64,000 bases of DNA, taken from assembly GCA_038496445.1 (NCBI GenBank), contig JALMLS010000124.1, forward strand, positions 124,001 to 188,000, written 5' to 3'. Shown one piece after another: positions 61,140 through 64,000 of the stretch. Each line of letters starts with the position of its first letter. Within the stretch, counting starts at the first letter, position 1. The DNA is from Trichosphaerium sp. ATCC 40318 (Eukaryota; Discosea; Flabellinia; Trichosidae). The translations under genes were made by a program, and so were the position numbers. The notes beneath the pieces were generated by a model. That model did no database searches. It was given only the letters and a program-made list of their open reading frames with translations, and was not told the DNA's origin.

Positions 61140-61270
61140 CGTTATCCGGAAAAACAAGGAAAATTCCGACACACAACCGTCAAAAGCCGAAAATATCCGG
61201 AGCAAAAATAAAAAAAATAGTGCATGTCCGTTGAATCAACAAAATAAAAAACGTTAGAACCAAAGTTGTC
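61140..61270 (-). repeat. Right terminal inverted repeat
   Basis: Reverse complement of the left arm. Small differences (an extra 2-3 bases after TTGTTGATT, single changes in the T-rich tract) show the two arms have drifted, so the insertion is not brand-new. Confidence 0.85.
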
Positions 61271-61301
61271 TGTAAATACAGTAAAGTTCTAGCGTCAAAT
61301 C

Positions 61302-62920
61302 ATGAATTACCCACTCGTTTCTATTGATCAAGCAATCGCATACTATCGTAACAAGCATACAGAAACTTTCAATAAAATCACCGGAAAACAACGTGAAGAG
61401 TTTGTAAACCAACTTGAAAGTATCCTAGACGCTTCAAACAAGAGTCTTGTGCAACAACTAGACCAATACGTCTTCCAAAACGCGGACATACACAGTTCTG
61501 ATACAAAACAGAACAAAGTACGTTCTACCCACAAACAAGCGCGTGTAGAGCAATCTGAGGACATGCAGTTGCCAAAGCAAAAACAAGCAAGACAGTACGC
61601 CTTAATGATAGTCACAGCCTACTAACGTAGCTACAAAGAACAAATACAACGACATGTGAACAAGTTAATATTATCAACTTTCCTCTAGAAGTTATTTCAA
61701 GTATTCTACAGTGTACTGAACAAAAGACACGATTCAAAGTTGCGCAATCATGTCATTTGATGGCTGATATAATCCATGATATTGTAGGATATAAAAGGGT
61801 TTACATCTATAACATTTTAGATATTCTAAGGATTCGCCAGTACAAAGGTATAATGACCAATACTATTGTCACTATGGAAGTTGAGAGTAATAGTTTGTAT
61901 TCACTATTACAAGGCTGTAGACATATTGTTCCAACACGCATTACCAGTTATACAAAACCAAACAAAGTCATCAATGATTTTGATCTCAAAGAACTTTCTG
62001 GCGTTCGTTCAATTCGTCTCAAAAGGTGCGAACGAATAACAGATGAAGGCATAAAACATTTGAGTGGCGTTCATACTATTGATCTTTCTTATACTTCCGT
62101 AACAGATGAAGGTATTAAAGCGCTATCAGGTGTTCATGACATCAATCTTGCAGATTGTAAAGTTACTGATGAAGGTATTAAAGCGCTGAAAGGAGTCCAT
62201 ACAATTGACCTTTCTCAATGTATACACGTGACAGATGAAGGCATACAGTATTTGAGTGGTGTTCACACTATTGATCTTTCTTACACTTCCCTAACAGATT
62301 CATCTATCAACGCGCTAGGAGGAGTTCATACAATATACCTTAGTCATTGCAAAAACGTGACAGATGAGGGTATTAAAGTACTGAAAGGTGCACATACTAT
62401 TTTCCTTGACAACACCTCTGTTACAGATGGCGCTGTAAAAGAGCTTGCTGGTGTTCACATCATTAATCTTCGCGACACGTCTGTTACAGATGAAGGCATC
62501 AAAGTGCTCGCTGGTGTGTATGCGATTGATCTTACACATACCTCTGTTACTGATGAAGGTGTCACAGCACTTGTTGGTGTTCATGCCATTAATCTAGATG
62601 GCACTTTAGTAACAACAAAAGGTGTCAAAGCACTTGCTGGTGTTCATACTATTGGCCTTAACGAGTGTGAAAATGTGACACATAAAGACATTCGTACCTT
62701 ATTCGGTAACCGCATTTTCTATGCTGTTGATATTTCTGCGCGCTATAGAACAGCCAACAGAGCACTAGAGGATGTTCATGTGGTAACTTACAATGATTGT
62801 TTTATCCAATACGCTTTAAAACTGGTGTTTAAGGGTAATACTTTTTGCTACTCAATGCGTGATGGAATTTGTTGCCAAAAAAAGCTGTTTCATGAAGTAC
62901 CAACATCTTTAATAGTATAA
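61302..62920 (+). CDS. F-box/LRR protein, family member 3
   Basis: Two exons split by a 44-nt intron (61595-61638, GTACGC...CAAAG, branch CTACTAACG). Exon 1 encodes the helical domain shared with member 2 (IDQAIAYYRNKHTETFNKIT, LESILDASNKSLVQQLDQ). Exon 2 begins with an F-box (INFPLEVISSILQCTEQKTR, then FKVAQSCHLMADIIHDIVGY, nearly identical to member 2), followed by about twelve LRRs of the VTDEGIKALxGVHTIDL type. The C-terminal ~90 residues diverge, with no LRR pattern. The start is 31 bp from a transposon end, so its promoter is either inside the element or very short. Confidence 0.85.
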
Positions 62921-63548
62921 AATAAAAACCTTTGTATAATTATGTAAATACATGTTGCTGCGACGCATAGTCACGGCGATGTTATACAACAAATAGCAAT
63001 TACACTCAATACTCTCCATTTGGTATGCATCAGAATGACGATTATAAATCCTCACCTGCTTTGGGAGTGCACCTACGCTTTCAGCTCTGATTGTCTGCCT
63101 GTCAGGGAAATAGTATAGGGGAAAATTCGTTACGAAGATAGATAATATCAAATCGTTATTAAATAGGAAAACACAACTAAGCCATCTCGTGGCTTCCAAT
63201 AGTTGGTAATCCAAAAATAGTTAAACAAGATGTTTGATTGTTACACGCCTACGGTACTCTATATATCCCAAATTTTATCTGTGCACTTCTAAGCTAGTCA
63301 TGGTTTATCAAACTGATTTCTTTGGACGTCTACGGCTATTGACATCTTCAGTGAACCAGTTTACAATAAACATGATATGCAAATAACTACATTGTTTTTT
63401 GCATTATGACATTCCGTGGGCCTGCATAGTGTGCTAGTAGTAGCTTACATAGTACCTCGTAAACAATAACATTCGGGGCCTTTTTCAGTGAACTACGGTT
63501 TTTTAAAGACCGAAACCCAAACTTCAAAAACTAAGAAAATATACAACC
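62921..63548. other. Intergenic region, no supported gene
   Basis: About 630 AT-rich bases. A minus frame at 62909-63214 overlaps the end of the LRR gene but shows no domain. Confidence 0.45.
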
Positions 63549-63973
63549 ATGAAACTCAGCGCTACTTGTATGTAACATAAATAGTAGATTACACTTGTTT
63601 TAACTCTCGTATAGTGGGTACTGCTACAGTGCCATCCAAGAAGAAGGTATGCGCCGAAGTTAGCTTTATAGAAGGTTCCGGACGCGTTATGGGTACATAA
63701 ACCGTAAAATACGCGCTATTTATCTAATTTACAGCAACGTTTAAAACAAAGTGGTATAAAGGCACCAATGAACCGCCATTCGATCTACAAACAGCTGTGT
63801 ACGCTTTTTGAAAAATTAGAATCGTTACTTAGCGTACAAGACCTAAAACCTTACAGAGCAGCTGATAAATGCGAAGGTGTTCTCGTACGCATCCTAGAGA
63901 AGCGATCCATATTTAGCACCAAATGCGTCGGCAAGGTGACCGTAAAACTGAACAAAGACAACATGGGAGGTAA
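63549..63973 (+). CDS. Unknown protein, 5' part only (runs off right edge)
   Basis: The ATG exon MKLSATL is spliced (GTATGT...GTATAG) to GTATVPSKKK, then through a ~90-nt intron to QRLKQSGIKAPMNRHSIYKQ and an Arg/Lys-rich helical stretch ending before a GTAATT donor at 63974. The frame is kept at both junctions, which supports a real gene. No domain is recognised in this ~100-residue N-terminal piece. Confidence 0.55.
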
Positions 63974-64000
63974 TTACTAGTACCCTTACGTGGTATTTTC

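Larger units (their letters stand above)
60047..61270. mobile_element. 1.22-kb terminal-inverted-repeat element (non-autonomous DNA transposon)
   Basis: The two ends are inverted copies of each other for ~100-130 bp, starting GACAACTTTGGTTCTAACG. Both sides are flanked by TGTA (60043-60046 and 61271-61274), a likely 4-bp target-site duplication. The interior is AT-rich, with CAATTGCCAATTG-like short palindromes, and encodes no transposase. It ends 31 bp upstream of the start codon of F-box/LRR member 3, so it must lie in or beside that promoter. Confidence 0.85.

Noticed and set aside
1-64000. tRNA, rRNA, CRISPR or bacterial operon features
   Set aside because: Looked for tRNA-like arms, spaced direct repeats and Shine-Dalgarno-led gene strings; none found, and spliced genes exclude a bacterial reading.

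Overview
This is nuclear DNA of a compact, intron-rich unicellular eukaryote, not bacterial or organellar DNA. The standard code works throughout. Almost every gene is interrupted by short introns (mostly 36-120 nt) that begin GTACGT/GTACxx and end in TAG or CAG, often with a CTAAC/ACTAAY-like branch site. Conserved housekeeping genes (ribosomal protein eL22, AP-3 mu, TRAPPC8, WDR82/Swd2, a NAA38-like LSM protein, a Cgr1/CCDC86-like protein, sepiapterin reductase) show a free-living type of protist with full endomembrane traffic. Its lineage cannot be fixed from the sequence alone. Most calls below are spliced models that I assembled by hand, checking reading-frame continuity at each junction.

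Layout. 1-3.85 kb (-): a MORN-repeat/Roc/COR (ROCO) gene running off the left edge. 5.9-10.7 kb (+): a large secreted leishmanolysin-like metalloprotease with PT-rich linkers and an RTX-like tail. 10.9-12.2 kb (-): sepiapterin reductase. 13.2-15.8 kb (+): a secreted, probably GPI-anchored protein. 15.8-17.3 kb: a gene graveyard holding a broken copy of part of the ROCO gene and a decayed LRR gene. 17.7-19.1 kb (-): a secreted Cys-rich protein. 20.8-30.0 kb: a dense housekeeping block (eL22, Cgr1-like, AP-3 mu, SPRY protein, NAA38-like, WD40 protein). 30.2-32.3 kb (+): BTB-BACK-discoidin-like protein. 33.1-34.6 kb (-): extremely acidic secreted protein. 35.2-38.0 kb (-): a protein of seven GYW/DWY repeats with a mitochondrial-type N-terminus. 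38.2-44.3 kb (+): TRAPPC8. 44.7-64 kb: an accessory-rich stretch with three paralogous F-box/LRR genes, a Reeler-domain membrane protein, WDR82, a multi-pass membrane protein, a broken kinase, a RGG/RRM/RWD/CHY-zinc-finger protein, an F-box/YwqK-type MORN gene, a 1.2-kb inverted-repeat transposable element, and a partial gene at the right edge.

How they fit together. The housekeeping genes are scattered and do not form operons. The accessory genes share themes: F-box or BTB adaptors with solenoid recognition domains (candidate ubiquitin-ligase adaptors), repeat expansion, recent duplication and decay, and secreted or cell-surface proteins with Pro/Thr-rich stalks. The most interesting items are the MORN-Roc-COR fusion, the expanding and decaying F-box/LRR family, the inverted-repeat element with a TGTA target duplication beside one of its members, the mitochondrial-type repeat protein, and a strong excess of the CACGTG palindrome.
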